A DNA stretch of 64,000 nt, from contig NZ_CP065972.1 of NCBI RefSeq assembly GCF_016127015.1, forward strand, positions 372,001 through 436,000, written 5' to 3'. Numbering within the stretch: position 1 is the first letter of the stretch; each line of letters opens with the position of its first letter. The notes under the pieces were generated by a model. It searched no databases. It was not told where the DNA came from and saw nothing but the letters and a program-made list of their open reading frames with translations. Source of the DNA: Corynebacterium tuberculostearicum. Lineage in GTDB: Bacteria; Actinomycetota; Actinomycetes; Mycobacteriales; Mycobacteriaceae. The position numbers were made by a program, and so were the translations under genes. Positions 1 to 9,300 of this stretch are shown piece after piece.

Positions 1-53
1 TGCTCACCCGCTGTGGTGGGGCCTGGTCTCATGATCTTTCAACTTTTTGTTTG

Positions 54-138
54 AGTCCATACTGATCGGGCCGAATTGAGGGCGGAAGGGCCGAATTGAG
101 ACCCCAATGTGTTCAATTCGGCCCGATCACATTGGACT
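54..138. repeat. Dispersed palindromic repeat, copy 1
   Basis: This imperfect palindrome of about 85 bp opens with TCCATACTGATCGGGC and closes with an inverted counterpart ending ATTGGACTTA. Inside it a short unit, GGCCGAATTGA, occurs twice directly and once inverted (near 70, 89 and 114-123). A second copy with the same opening and architecture lies at 36971-37055. Bases 1-53 to its left hold no gene I can support. The function is unknown; it could be a REP/MITE-type element or a structured terminator. Confidence 0.7.
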
Positions 139-199
139 TAAGGCACGGAGAGGTCAAGCGGGGAGTTAGGAGACGACATCGATTTGCGTCTGGCATAGC

Positions 200-244
200 A
201 AAAGCCCGGTTCTACGGTCGAAGTGACCGAGGGAACCGGGCTTT
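200..244 (-). terminator. Rho-independent terminator of the bL37-like gene
   Basis: The arms AAAGCCCGGTTC and GAACCGGGCTTT pair around a loop that itself contains a small GGTC/GACC stem. On the minus strand the stem is followed by TTTT, and it starts 16 bases after the stop of the 24-codon gene at 260-334. Confidence 0.75.
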
Positions 245-259
245 GAGTAATGCTGTGCG

Positions 260-334
260 TTATGCGCCAGGACGCTTGCCGTGATTAGCGGACTTCTTGC
301 GGCGATCCTTGCGCTTGCGACCACGCTTGCTCAT
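260..334 (-). CDS. Small ribosomal protein, bL37-like (AURKAIP1/COX24 family)
   Basis: This 24-codon gene encodes MSKRGRKRKDRRKKSANHGKR followed by PGA, a strongly basic peptide. The SKRGRKRKDR start and ANHGKRP end match the very short protein known from mycobacterial large ribosomal subunits as bL37 and annotated elsewhere as AURKAIP1/COX24-domain protein. A good ribosome-binding site (AAGGAG, spacing 7) precedes the ATG, and a strong hairpin terminator follows the TAA. It is too short for ordinary gene finders. It probably binds rRNA near the decoding or peptidyl-transferase region, as in mycobacteria; that role is inferred from the family. It lies in the same orientation as whcE, 84 bases downstream of it. 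Confidence 0.85.
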   Translation of the reverse strand: MSKRGRKRKDRRKKSANHGKRPGA

Positions 335-417
335 TGCGCACTCCTTCGTTGAGGGTATCTGAACTTTATTCAACTGTAGCGGCTAAGGGCGCCGAAACGA
401 AAATTGAGGGCCGTTTA

Positions 418-678
418 TTAAGCGGAAACGCGAGCGCGGCCACGGCCGCGGTTGCGGCGACGCTTGAGGGCGCGACGCTCCTCTTCAGACAGGCCGCCCC
501 AGACGCCGGCGTCCAGGCCGGATTCCAGCGCCCACTTCAGGCAGGAAGAGGCAACAGGGCAGCGGTTGCAGACCAGCTTGGCCTTAGCGATTTGGGTAAG
601 TGCAGGACCAGAATTGCCTACTGGGAAGAACAGCTCGGGGTCTTCGTCGCGGCAAACAGCTTCGTGGCGCCAATCCAT
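418..678 (-). CDS. whcE: WhiB-family iron-sulfur transcription factor (WhiB1/WhcE)
   Basis: This 86-residue protein has all WhiB hallmarks. Cysteines 9, 37, 40 and 46 form the C...CxxCx5C ligand set for a [4Fe-4S] cluster, GVWGG lies at 58-62, and an Arg/Lys-rich tail (KRRRNRGRGR) binds DNA. The beginning MDWRHEAVCRDEDPELFF closely matches mycobacterial WhiB1, whose corynebacterial counterpart is WhcE. WhiB proteins act with the primary sigma factor and respond to redox or nitric oxide. AGGAG precedes the ATG. The nearly 500-bp upstream region suggests complex regulation. Assignment to WhiB1 rather than another WhiB rests on the N-terminal sequence and on the Rv3219-like neighbourhood. Confidence 0.93.
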   Translation of the reverse strand: MDWRHEAVCRDEDPELFFPVGNSGPALTQIAKAKLVCNRCPVASSCLKWALESGLDAGVWGGLSEEERRALKRRRNRGRGRARVSA

Positions 679-1175
679 GATTGATATCTCCTAACAAAAA
701 TTCGACAGCAGTAAGCACAAGCGCTTTTCACGAAAATGAAAAGCAACCAATGCCAGGGTGGGTGGTTGTGTGAACTGGTCTGCGTGCAGTGGGGCCCGGT
801 CTCGAGGTCGGGCCAGCGTCGCCGCCGCCAATGGTTCACATTGTGGTTACTTGAAGTTTCCTTCAAGTTAAGAAGAGGTTTACGTCCTCTTTCTTTTTGC
901 TACCCCAGAATCATGACATGTTTACTCAGACTCCGCTAGGGGTAGAGGCAAAATTGTGGTCAACCTCACGTGAATGAAACTAGTGTGGGGGTCATTTAGC
1001 GCGACGTATGAGTTGAAAGAACCCTGTGAGAAACTCGCTGAACTGGAGTATTGTCCAAAAATCCTTGAGTGTGGTGACTGAAGAAGCGTCAAATCTGCCC
1101 GGCTAACTCCTGCCCCCGCGAAACCTGAGTGGCGCACAAGGAAATGGCGTTGACCGGTGAGTAGACTGTGGCTTT
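679..1175. other. Divergent intergenic region between whcE and a membrane protein gene
   Basis: This stretch of almost 500 bases has no credible gene on either strand; its short open frames lack initiation signals. It must carry the whcE promoter (reading left) and the promoter of the 1176 gene (reading right). A TAGACT hexamer at 1162-1167 lies 8 bases before the GTG at 1176. A GGCCCGGTCTCGAGGTCGGGCC-type imperfect palindrome lies near 795-816. I see no confident operator. Confidence 0.5.
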
Positions 1176-1664
1176 GTGTCTAAGCAGAAGAAAAAGCAGG
1201 TAAACAAAAAGCAAAGTGTGACCTCGGCGCAGCCGGCGCGTGAGGCGAAGACCCAGCAGGGCGCGCCACAGCCGGTCCTTGTGGCCGCAGCGCTCGCCGT
1301 GGTTCAGTCCATCGCCGTCATCTGCTTCGGTATCTTCCTGATTGTGCGCGAGGTGACCGGCGCAGAAAATGGTTCCATGGTGTCGGACTCGGGCTCCGGA
1401 AGCTTTGTGGGGCTAGGCACCGCACTATTTATCTTTATTGTCTTTGGTTTTGTCATCGTCGGCGCTTGGGCCATGGTCAAAGGAAAGCGCTGGGGTAGGG
1501 GAGCCATTATCCTGGTCGAGCTCATCTTGGCAGCGAGCTCCTTCCAGATGTTTAGCGGTGGATCGCCGTTACTTGGTGCGGTCACTTTGGTAAGCGCCGC
1601 AGTAGTCATCTTCCTGCTGATGTTCGTCCGCGCTTCTACGGAGTGGGCGGCAGCAAACTTCTAA
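1176..1664 (+). CDS. Four-helix membrane protein of unknown function
   Basis: This 162-residue protein has a very basic, low-complexity N-terminus (KQKKKQVNKKQ) followed by four hydrophobic helices at roughly 34-56, 72-94, 103-120 and 128-150. The paired positive N-terminus predicts a cytoplasmic start. I recognise no catalytic motif and no named family. The GTG start has no Shine-Dalgarno sequence, but a TAGACT hexamer lies 8 bases upstream, so the transcript may be leaderless. The gene stands alone and ends at a strong hairpin shared with the convergent gene to its right. Confidence 0.75.
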   Translation: MSKQKKKQVNKKQSVTSAQPAREAKTQQGAPQPVLVAAALAVVQSIAVICFGIFLIVREVTGAENGSMVSDSGSGSFVGLGTALFIFIVFGFVIVGAWAMVKGKRWGRGAIILVELILAASSFQMFSGGSPLLGAVTLVSAAVVIFLLMFVRASTEWAAANF

Positions 1665-1682
1665 ATTCGCTGCCACGCGCAC

Positions 1683-1721
1683 AAGGGCCGCGCCTCGGAA
1701 AACCGGAAGGCGCGGCCCTTT
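1683..1721. terminator. Bidirectional terminator
   Basis: AAGGGCCGCGCCT pairs with AGGCGCGGCCCTT, with a short A-rich loop. It lies between two convergent stop codons (1664 and 1738), so it probably serves both transcripts. Confidence 0.8.
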
Positions 1722-1737
1722 GCGTGTTGCAGGGATA

Positions 1738-2976
1738 TTAATCGGCGCTTAGGCCCACGACCTGATCGCCGCGGGTTTCCACGATGGTGTCTCCCGCCAA
1801 GGTGAGGTAGACGGGGCCGTGGTAGCTGCCGCGATCAACCGGGATGGTTCGCAGGGTTTTGCCGGTGGACCAATCCATGACAGCAATGCCTGCTTGGGTA
1901 GGTACCAACATGTGCTTGGCGACGGCGATGGGGGTGCCGATGGCATCGTCCACCACGTGATCCACTGCGAGGTCGCTCGGTTTAAAAAGGTAGAGGCGGG
2001 AGCCATCAAACCACGTCATATGGTGCGGCAGGTCCGCGGTTGCCGGGGCGAACGGGGAGGCGCCCGCGTCTATGTCTGGAGAGGGCTCTGCCGAAGTAGA
2101 GTCCAGCTTTTCTCCCTTATTGTCATAGGACTCGATTGTGGAGTGCGGGCCTGGGCGGTAGATAGCGGCGGCCTTTTGCCCCACGGCGATAAGGCGGGCG
2201 CCGTCGGTGGCTATGTCCACATCGGCGGCGATATCGGGCTCACGGGAATCATCAGGGGTGGTGTCCTGGAAGCGCAGCCAGGTGGTACCCGGCTTATCGG
2301 GGCAGGACTCGGTCAGTGCCAAATTCTCGGTACGGGTGAGGGCGGAGCTAATGGTGCAGTCCTCATGCGGTTGCTTGTCCGGCTCCTGTTTTGCCTCCAC
2401 GTCACCGTATTCCACGGTGCGCACCAAATCGGAGCGCCACAGATCAATGCGGTCGGTAGAGACCGTTCCTACCCGGTCATTAGAGGAAACGGGTACTACC
2501 TCTTCCGAGTTGACGGCGCTGCGGGTGCTGTCATACTCGCCAGTTGCGGCATTAATCGCCACGGTATCCCCGCAGCCCACGCCGGTTTTATAGGACGCCA
2601 CGATTTTGCCCCACGCAGTAGACAGCGAGCACAGATCCGCGTCCGTGCGCTCATAAGTCCAAGCCTCGGAGCCGTCCGGGTTGGTGGCGGTGAGCGTGTG
2701 ATCGGCGTGCGTGATGGTCAGGCCGTGTGCCGAAACCGCCCGGTATTGGCCGGGTACTGGTTCGTTGGGGAGGCTGAAGGACTCGTGGAGGGCCTCGGGG
2801 ACGTCGGCAAGCGCGGGTGCATCCTTATCCCCAGGAACGGCCGCTTGGCTGAGATGCGCTTGATTAATATTGGCGGTAATAGCCGCCCCGCCGACCGCGA
2901 TGGCGCAGACCACGACAATAATGCCGGTAGCCTTCCAATCGGCGGGGGTCGAGCGCAAAATGGGAGCTTTAGTCAT
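1738..2976 (-). CDS. Membrane-anchored beta-propeller-like protein (Rv3212-like)
   Basis: This 412-residue protein has one N-terminal transmembrane helix (about 17-37) and a long extracytoplasmic part rich in short beta motifs such as TATNPDGSEAWTYE and AVMDWSTGKTLRTI, typical of PQQ-like propeller blades. Four cysteines (in DADLCSL, GVGCGDT, HEDCTIS and TESCPD) could form two disulfides outside the cell. Its start overlaps the stop of the upstream RhlE-type helicase gene by 4 bases, so the two are probably translationally coupled. M. tuberculosis has the same pairing (Rv3211-Rv3212). No enzymatic role can be assigned. Confidence 0.75.
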   Translation of the reverse strand: MTKAPILRSTPADWKATGIIVVVCAIAVGGAAITANINQAHLSQAAVPGDKDAPALADVPEALHESFSLPNEPVPGQYRAVSAHGLTITHADHTLTATNPDGSEAWTYERTDADLCSLSTAWGKIVASYKTGVGCGDTVAINAATGEYDSTRSAVNSEEVVPVSSNDRVGTVSTDRIDLWRSDLVRTVEYGDVEAKQEPDKQPHEDCTISSALTRTENLALTESCPDKPGTTWLRFQDTTPDDSREPDIAADVDIATDGARLIAVGQKAAAIYRPGPHSTIESYDNKGEKLDSTSAEPSPDIDAGASPFAPATADLPHHMTWFDGSRLYLFKPSDLAVDHVVDDAIGTPIAVAKHMLVPTQAGIAVMDWSTGKTLRTIPVDRGSYHGPVYLTLAGDTIVETRGDQVVGLSAD

Positions 2977-4298
2977 CGGCGGCCTCCTCGCCTGCGCCGG
3001 GAGCTGCCGCGGCGCGCGGTGGTACGGGTGGGGGATTTCTCGCGGACAGGCACCTGGCCCACGACCTTGGTCTCAGGGCCGACAGTTTCCTCTACATCCG
3101 CGGGGATGTCTAGAGCCTGGGCCAGCTCCGGGGACGTGGAGAACCACTGCGGCGGATTCGGCTCACCCAAATCCAGCTCATCATTAATTACCTGCCATTT
3201 GCCCAGCTCATCATAGCCCACCATGGTGATAGCGGTGCCCGTATGGCCGGCGCGCCCCGTGCGGCCAATGCGATGGACAAAGGTCATCGGATCATCTGGA
3301 ACCTGATAGTTGATGACGTGGGTGACATCATCAACGTCGATGCCGCGGGCGGCAATATCGGTGGCGACCAAGATATCCACCTGGCCGGTGCGGAAGGCTT
3401 GGAGCGACTTCTCGCGCGACTTTTGCCCCAGATCGCCGTGGACCGCGCCCACGTGGAAGCCGCGTCGGGCAAGGTCATCGGCCAACTGGGCGGCCGCGCG
3501 CTTGGTGCGAGCGAAGATGATGGTGCGCCCGCGGCCGGAGGCCTGCAGGGCGTGGGCAACGACGGCAACCTTATCCATGCGGTGGGCTTGGAAGGTGACC
3601 TTGCGAGTGGAGGAATGGGTGAAATCCTGCTCGCCGGATTCGGCGCGGATATGGATGGGTTTTTCCATAAACCGGCGGGCGAGCGTCAAAATTGCGCCCG
3701 GCATCGTGGCAGAAAAGAGCATGGTTTGGTGGGCATTGCCATCGAGTGCCTTGAGGATAGCCTCCACCGAGGGCAAAAAGCCCAGATCCAGCATCTCGTC
3801 GGCCTCATCGAGCACCAAGATAGCCACGCGATCTAGCTGCAGTTCGCCGCGTTCGTGGAGATCGATCAATCGGCCAGGCGTGCCAATGATGACATCTACG
3901 CCCTTGTTGAGCTTTTTGATCTGTTCCTCGTAGGGACGGCCGCCGTAAATGGAGGCTAAGCGCACGGGCAGGTGGGCGGCAGCCACCTGTAAGTCCTCGG
4001 TGACCTGCTGGGCAAGCTCGCGGGTAGGGACCACCACGAGGGCGCGCGGGGTGCCATCGAGCTCGTCGATATCGGCGTCATCAAAGACGCGGTCCAAAAG
4101 CGGCACGCCAAAGCCATAGGTCTTGCCCATGCCAGTGCGCGCTTGGCCAATCAAGTCCTGGCCAGATAGCGCGATGGGCAGGGTTAATTCCTGGATTGCA
4201 AAAGTACGCGTGATGCCACGAGTGGCGAGACCATCGCAGATTTCGGCCGCAACGCCGAGTTCCGCGAAGCTCGGTGGCTGGGATTTTATGTCAGACAC
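2973..4298 (-). CDS. rhlE: DEAD-box ATP-dependent RNA helicase, RhlE type
   Basis: This 441-residue protein carries all DEAD-box motifs in order: Q motif FAIQELTLPIAL (33-44), motif I ARTGMGKT (53-60), Ia PTRELAQQ, Ib TPGRL, II VLDEADEM, III FSATMP, IV IIFARTK, V ATDIAARGID and VI HRIGRTGRAG. The C-terminal tail is highly basic (RRGSSRRRRGGRR) and likely contacts RNA. Such helicases remodel RNA in ribosome assembly or mRNA decay. The start is GTG. The gene is followed with a 4-base overlap by a membrane beta-propeller gene, as in the Rv3211-Rv3212 pair. The symbol follows the mycobacterial annotation. Confidence 0.93.
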   Translation of the reverse strand: MSDIKSQPPSFAELGVAAEICDGLATRGITRTFAIQELTLPIALSGQDLIGQARTGMGKTYGFGVPLLDRVFDDADIDELDGTPRALVVVPTRELAQQVTEDLQVAAAHLPVRLASIYGGRPYEEQIKKLNKGVDVIIGTPGRLIDLHERGELQLDRVAILVLDEADEMLDLGFLPSVEAILKALDGNAHQTMLFSATMPGAILTLARRFMEKPIHIRAESGEQDFTHSSTRKVTFQAHRMDKVAVVAHALQASGRGRTIIFARTKRAAAQLADDLARRGFHVGAVHGDLGQKSREKSLQAFRTGQVDILVATDIAARGIDVDDVTHVINYQVPDDPMTFVHRIGRTGRAGHTGTAITMVGYDELGKWQVINDELDLGEPNPPQWFSTSPELAQALDIPADVEETVGPETKVVGQVPVREKSPTRTTARRGSSRRRRGGRR

Positions 4299-4369
4299 AC
4301 CTTGATAGTAGCCGGGATGGTTATAGTGGGGCCATTGACAATAAAACTCTAGTTAGAGGAGGAATCTTC

Positions 4370-4594
4370 ATGGATATCAAGTTTGGCTTCGCGGATACCG
4401 CTCGCGAGCTGGTCATTAGCGCTGCAGGTGACCAAGCCGAGCTGACGCAGAAGATCAACAGTGCCCTGGCGGATAACTCCACCCTGGAATTGGAAGATGA
4501 CAAGGGCCGCAAGTACCTCGTGCGCACTGACCGCGTGGTCTACGTCGAGGTCGGCATTGCAAAGAAGCACGCCGTGGGATTCGCCGGCGCCTAA
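4370..4594 (+). CDS. DUF3107 small protein (TB9.4-like)
   Basis: This 74-residue protein starts at the ATG preceded by AGAGGAGG, an almost perfect ribosome-binding site that rejects the longer in-frame start upstream. The sequence (MDIKFGFADTARELVISAAG, then LELEDDKGRKYLV and YVEVGIAKKHAVGFAGA) is typical of the actinobacterial DUF3107 family, which includes M. tuberculosis TB9.4. It is predicted to be a small cytoplasmic alpha/beta protein of unknown function. It lies between the divergent helicase gene and a DUF3152 gene, as in mycobacteria (Rv3208A-Rv3207c). Confidence 0.88.
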   Translation: MDIKFGFADTARELVISAAGDQAELTQKINSALADNSTLELEDDKGRKYLVRTDRVVYVEVGIAKKHAVGFAGA

Positions 4595-4655
4595 GGCGAG
4601 CGCATAGGGCTGCTGATTCAGCTTTTTTAAATACAAACGGGTAACCTAAGGCCCC

Positions 4656-5594
4656 ATGGAAAAAAGGGAGAATCGCCACGCTCACCGGAGCCAGGGCCAT
4701 GCGCCGGACCACCCCAATGCGGTGGTCCGGTTTGCGCGTCAATATGGCTGGTGGCGCGTGGTGGCTATCCCCCTCATGATCGCGTTGACCATTTGGTTCA
4801 TCGTCGATATCGCCACCGCCTCTTCCTCTGAAGAAAAGGCGGAAGCCACTAGCGAAGCTGCCCCAACGAGTACGGAGAAGATGGGCCCTGATCCTGCCAA
4901 TGCTGCAGCGGTCAAGCGGGAAATCAGCGAGATGCCGCCCGGTGGCTCCTATACCAAGCAGGGCAAGGGCACCTTCCACGAGGTAGGCGAGCCTGGCGCC
5001 GTTACCGGTAAGGGCGGCGAGCAAAAGGTGCGCTATTCCATCGAGGTAGAAGATGGCCTTAACACCGCACCGTATGGAGGCGATGAGTCTTTTGCCGCCA
5101 TGGTGGAGGCCACCTTGTCTGACCCGCGCGGCTGGACCGCGCATAAGGACTTTGAGTTCGAGCACGTGGCCGCTGATGCGGAACCAGATACCCGCATCCA
5201 GCTGACTTCGCTCGGCACCGCCGCAGAACGCTGTGGCGAGAAGATTGAAACGGAAACCTCCTGCCACACCACCATTACGGGCGAGTCCACCACCATTATC
5301 AACGAGGCCCGCTGGGTGCGCGGCGCCACGCCTTTTGAAGGCGATTTGGGCAATTATCGCCAGTACGTCATCAACCATGAGTTGGGTCATGCCATTGGCT
5401 ATGCGGCCCACCAGCCGTGTGGCGGCCAGGGCAAGCTAGCGCCGATCATGATGCAGCAGACCTTGGACCTTAACAACAAAGAATTGCACGATCGCAAGCC
5501 CAGCGAGGTCTATCCTGATGAGGATGTGACCTGCTCACCAAACCCGTGGCCTTATCCGAATCCGGATAATAAGGATCCCCACCAACCCGAATAG
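4656..5594 (+). CDS. DUF3152 membrane-anchored metalloprotease-like protein
   Basis: This 312-residue protein has a basic cytoplasmic start, one transmembrane helix (about 32-52), an acidic Ser/Glu linker and an extracytoplasmic DUF3152 domain. The domain contains an HExxH-type zinc motif, NHELGHAIGY, near residue 241, which suggests a zinc-dependent peptidase. Two cysteine pairs (AAERCGEK/ETSCHTT and QPCGGQ/VTCSPN) are consistent with an exported domain. The Rv3207c equivalent lies next to the DUF3107 gene in mycobacteria. Proteolytic activity is inferred from the motif only. Confidence 0.85.
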   Translation: MEKRENRHAHRSQGHAPDHPNAVVRFARQYGWWRVVAIPLMIALTIWFIVDIATASSSEEKAEATSEAAPTSTEKMGPDPANAAAVKREISEMPPGGSYTKQGKGTFHEVGEPGAVTGKGGEQKVRYSIEVEDGLNTAPYGGDESFAAMVEATLSDPRGWTAHKDFEFEHVAADAEPDTRIQLTSLGTAAERCGEKIETETSCHTTITGESTTIINEARWVRGATPFEGDLGNYRQYVINHELGHAIGYAAHQPCGGQGKLAPIMMQQTLDLNNKELHDRKPSEVYPDEDVTCSPNPWPYPNPDNKDPHQPE

Positions 5595-5603
5595 GAGTTA
5601 AGG

Positions 5604-6389
5604 ATGCCGCTTCCCCCAGAGCATGTTTTAAGCGCCTTCCACGCGGAAACCGGTGCCACTGGTACCCGCCGCGTGCAGGGCGATCAATTGGGCCCGGTGT
5701 GGGATAACGGCATCAAGGTGGGCGACGTGGTCTATTCCCAGGCCGGTCCGTTTGCCGCCTGGTCCGCTAAGGTGCGCGAGCGCCTCAGCGTGCAGGGGGC
5801 CCGCGTTTCCCGGCCGGTACTGTCTAGCGATGGTCGGCACACGGCCGCAGGGTGGAAGGCTACCCAGTTTATTCCGGGCCAAGTACGCGGGCGAATTGAT
5901 GAAACCGCACAGATGGCGTTGCGCCTCGACGCGGCTATAGCCGAGGTACCCCTTCCCAACGGGCAGCGTAGCGATGCCTTCGCTCGCGCAGAGCGCGCCG
6001 CCTGGGAGGAAACGGGCGAGGCTTATCGCCCAGCCCTGCTTGCCGACGTCCCCCTTATCCCCGCCCACACCGCTCTTCTCACCACTACGGTTTACCACGG
6101 CTCCAACCCGCCGGGCATTGTGGACATTGTGCCGAGCGAGTCCCCGCGCCCAGCCGGCTGGACGGCCGCTTTGGTTATTGTGGATGGGCTCATTGGCCAA
6201 GCAGTCGATGATGGGATCTGTCAGCGCTTTAGTCATGTACCCGGTATGCCGGAATTGCTGTTGCGCGCTGTGTCGTATCGCCGTCATGTCAATGACCTGC
6301 ACTCCGCGTCGCGTTCAAACACGCGTTCGCACATTGAGCGGGTGGAGCAGCATCTGGTGTCGCGGGCATCTGCCATACTGGAGCGGTGA
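5604..6389 (+). CDS. TIGR02569-like actinobacterial protein (Rv3205c-like)
   Basis: This 261-residue protein follows the DUF3152 gene by 9 bases, with AGGAG upstream of its ATG, and overlaps the start of adnA (GTGA), so it is the first member of a translationally coupled DNA-repair row. Motifs such as GPVWDNGIKVGDVVYS, WKATQFIPGQ and a terminal RHVNDLHSASRSNTRSHIE resemble the actinobacteria-specific TIGR02569 family, whose fold recalls small-molecule kinase or phosphotransferase domains. The catalytic Asp-rich loops of those kinases are not obvious, so no activity is proposed. Its position next to adnA is conserved in mycobacteria. Confidence 0.7.
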   Translation: MPLPPEHVLSAFHAETGATGTRRVQGDQLGPVWDNGIKVGDVVYSQAGPFAAWSAKVRERLSVQGARVSRPVLSSDGRHTAAGWKATQFIPGQVRGRIDETAQMALRLDAAIAEVPLPNGQRSDAFARAERAAWEETGEAYRPALLADVPLIPAHTALLTTTVYHGSNPPGIVDIVPSESPRPAGWTAALVIVDGLIGQAVDDGICQRFSHVPGMPELLLRAVSYRRHVNDLHSASRSNTRSHIERVEQHLVSRASAILER

Positions 6390-9300
6390 GTTACGACCCC
6401 CATTCCACCGCGCGTGCGGGAGTGGTCCTTCCACCGTCCCCGCAGGTGCGCCTCGTTCCCCGTACCCAGTCCGCCACGACCCGCAGTTGGCCTGTTGACC
6501 TGCCAGAATCCGGTACCTGGAAGGTAACCGGTGCCGCCGGCACCGGTGTGTCCAGCTTCCTTATCGATACCGTCATTCATGCCTTGGATAAAGCCCGGCA
6601 GACCGGCGCGGATCCCTCCGGCATCCTGGTTATCGCTCCCTCGAAGGAATCCGGCGCCCGGCTGCGCCGCGAGCTCTCTGAGCGGCTCGAGGATTACGCC
6701 GCACAGACCTCCATGGTGCGTTCCGTACACTCTCTAGCATTCGCGTTGCTGCGCACAGCAGCCGAGGAGGAGCTCCGACTTATTACCGGTGCGGAGCAGG
6801 ACGCCGTCATCCGCGAGCTGCTCACTGGCCAAGCAGAAGACGGGCATGGCTCGTGGCCCGCGGAGATGCGGCCCGCACTGGAATATGTGGGCTTCGCCCG
6901 GCAGCTGCGCGATTTCCTTTTGCGCTCCATTGAACGCGGCCTGGGCCCGGGCGACCTAGAGCGCCTCGGTGCCGAGCACGGCCGCCCCATGTGGTCCGCG
7001 GCGGGTGAATTCCTGCGCGAGTACGAACGGGTGCAGCTCCTTTCCCGCGCCCATTCCTATTCCGCTGCGGAATTGGTTACCGCGGTTCTTCAGCGCCCCC
7101 AGCTACTGCGCGAGCACCCCTTCCACACCATCATTGTCGATGATGCGCAATTGCTTGACCCCACTGCGGGCAAGCTCATTCGCGAAATGGCCCCGCAGGC
7201 GGATCTCGTGGTGGTAGGCGGTGATGCCGATCAATCCGTCTTTGCCTTCCGTGGTGCTAGCTCGCGTTTCCTGCGGGACTTCCCAGCTGAACACGACATC
7301 GAGCTCACCGAGCCTCACCGCACACCCTCACCGGCGTGCATCTCCATTGTGGATTCGGACGGCAGGTTGCGTGACGTCGTAGCCAATACCGTGCGGCGCC
7401 GTCACTTAGAAGACGGCGTCCCCTGGCGCGATATCGCCGTCATCGTTCGTTCAACCGGTGATATTGGGCAGATGCGCCGCACTCTTTTGGCCGCCGGCGT
7501 GCCCGTGCACATTAGCCCTACCGACGTCGTCTTAGCCGAACAGCGTTTGGTTTCCGCCGTGCTGCTCGCCCTGCGTGCCTTGGAGAAAGACCTATCAAAC
7601 TCGGAGTTGGAAGAATTACTCACCGGCCCCGTGGGTGGCGCCGATCCCGTCACCCTGCGCCGCCTTATCCGCGGTCTGCGCCGCTGGGATTCCACCACCC
7701 GGGGCATCGATAGCCTTCGCGGTCTTCTCTATGGCGAGCTTCCAGATTTTAATGGGCAACTTACTGAGCGCGAATACTCCATTCTGGAGCGTGTACGCGC
7801 GGTTCTAAGCGCCGGCCGGGACGCACTCGCCTCCGGGGCCTCGGTGGAGGAGGTCCTCTGGGCTGTGTGGAGCGCAACCGAGCTCGATAACCGCCTGCAG
7901 GCTTCGGCGCTGCGCGGTGGTGCGACCGGCTCGCAGGCCGACCGCGACTTGGATGCAATGATGGCGCTTTTTGACGCCGCAGGTGACTACGTCGAGCGCC
8001 GCCCTGATTCCTCGCTGCGTGCCTTCCTGACGCATATCACCGAACAGGAACTTCCCACCGGTGTGCGTGACCGCCGCACCGCTATTCCGCAGGCAGTAGA
8101 GATCCTGACTGCACACGGCGCCGTGGGCCGCGAATGGGATACCGTCATCGTGGCCGGCGCGCAGGAAGGAAGCTGGCCTTCGCTAGGGGAGACCGGCTCC
8201 ATCTTTGGTCAAGAAGATCTCATCGATCTCCTCGACCACGATATTGATCCCGATACCCCCGTCAGCCACGTTGCCTCCCGTTTGGCAGAGGAGCGTCGAC
8301 TCTTCCATGTCGCTACCACGCGTCACCGACAGCGCCTGCTCATTGCCGCTGTGGAAAACCCGGAAGGTGATACGGTCTCTGAGCCTTCGCGCTTCATTAG
8401 CGAATTCGCTGGCCGTGGTGCGGACGTGCCTGGCCAGGCTGGGCGTCGGCAAGCAAAGCGGGCGCTGCGTCGCACCCAGCTCCCGCGCGAACTGGGCCTC
8501 GATGTGCCCGAACCCGCACCCGTGACATTGCGCGACGGGCTCGAGGTGGATCCCCTCGATGTGGCGGTGCTGTCCGTGCCGGCCTTTGTCGCACAATTGC
8601 GCCGCGTAGTTACCAATCCGGAATCCGGTGAGGTTGAGCGCAAACAAGCAGCGCGCCAACTCGCTCGGCTAGCGGCAGCCGATATCCCTGGCGCCCACCC
8701 GGAGCAGTGGTGGTCTGCGCGCTCCGTTGCAGCTGAACTGCCGCTGCATACCAGCGACAGTTTGTCACCCTCCCGGGTGGAAGCATTACTCAACTGCCCG
8801 CTCAAGGCCGTGCTAGGAAATGTGACCGAGGACCCAAGCACCGAGGAGCACCTGCTCCGCGGTACTTTGGCGCACGCCTTCTTTGAAGCCATTGGCCGCG
8901 GGATGGATGCGGAAAAGGCCAAGCTATTGGTGATGGAGGCTTTCGAGCGCATTCAGGACGTACCGCAGTGGCAATTGCGTTTTAAGCTCGATGAGTTTTC
9001 CACCCTGTTGGACCGCGCCCGGGAATGGGCGCGCCAATCCGAGGTCAATCAAGAGCTTGCCGGTGTGGAAATCCCCGTAGGCGTACGCGTCAGCGAGGAG
9101 GTGCGCATCGGCGGCTATATGGACCGTCTGCTTCGCGATGGAGAGGGAAATTACTTGGTGGTGGACCTCAAGACGGGTAGAAGCACGCCAGCTAAGAAAG
9201 AGGGCGAGGACCATGTGCAGCTGATGACCTATCAGCTCGCGCTTGCCCATGGCGCATTTGACGGCCACCAGGTTCACGACGGCGAAGGCATGCCGCGCCA

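Noticed and set aside
1..53. Possible 5' end of a minus-strand gene starting at 32 (MRPGPTTAGE)
   Set aside because: Only ten codons are visible, with a poor RBS and no recognisable sequence.
1819..3216. 465-codon open frame on the plus strand
   Set aside because: It is antisense to the well-supported Rv3212-like and RhlE genes, and its Gly/His/Arg-rich translation has no domain.
4455..5411. 318-codon minus-strand frame
   Set aside because: Antisense to DUF3107 and DUF3152 genes, both with motifs and RBS; the translation has low-complexity composition.
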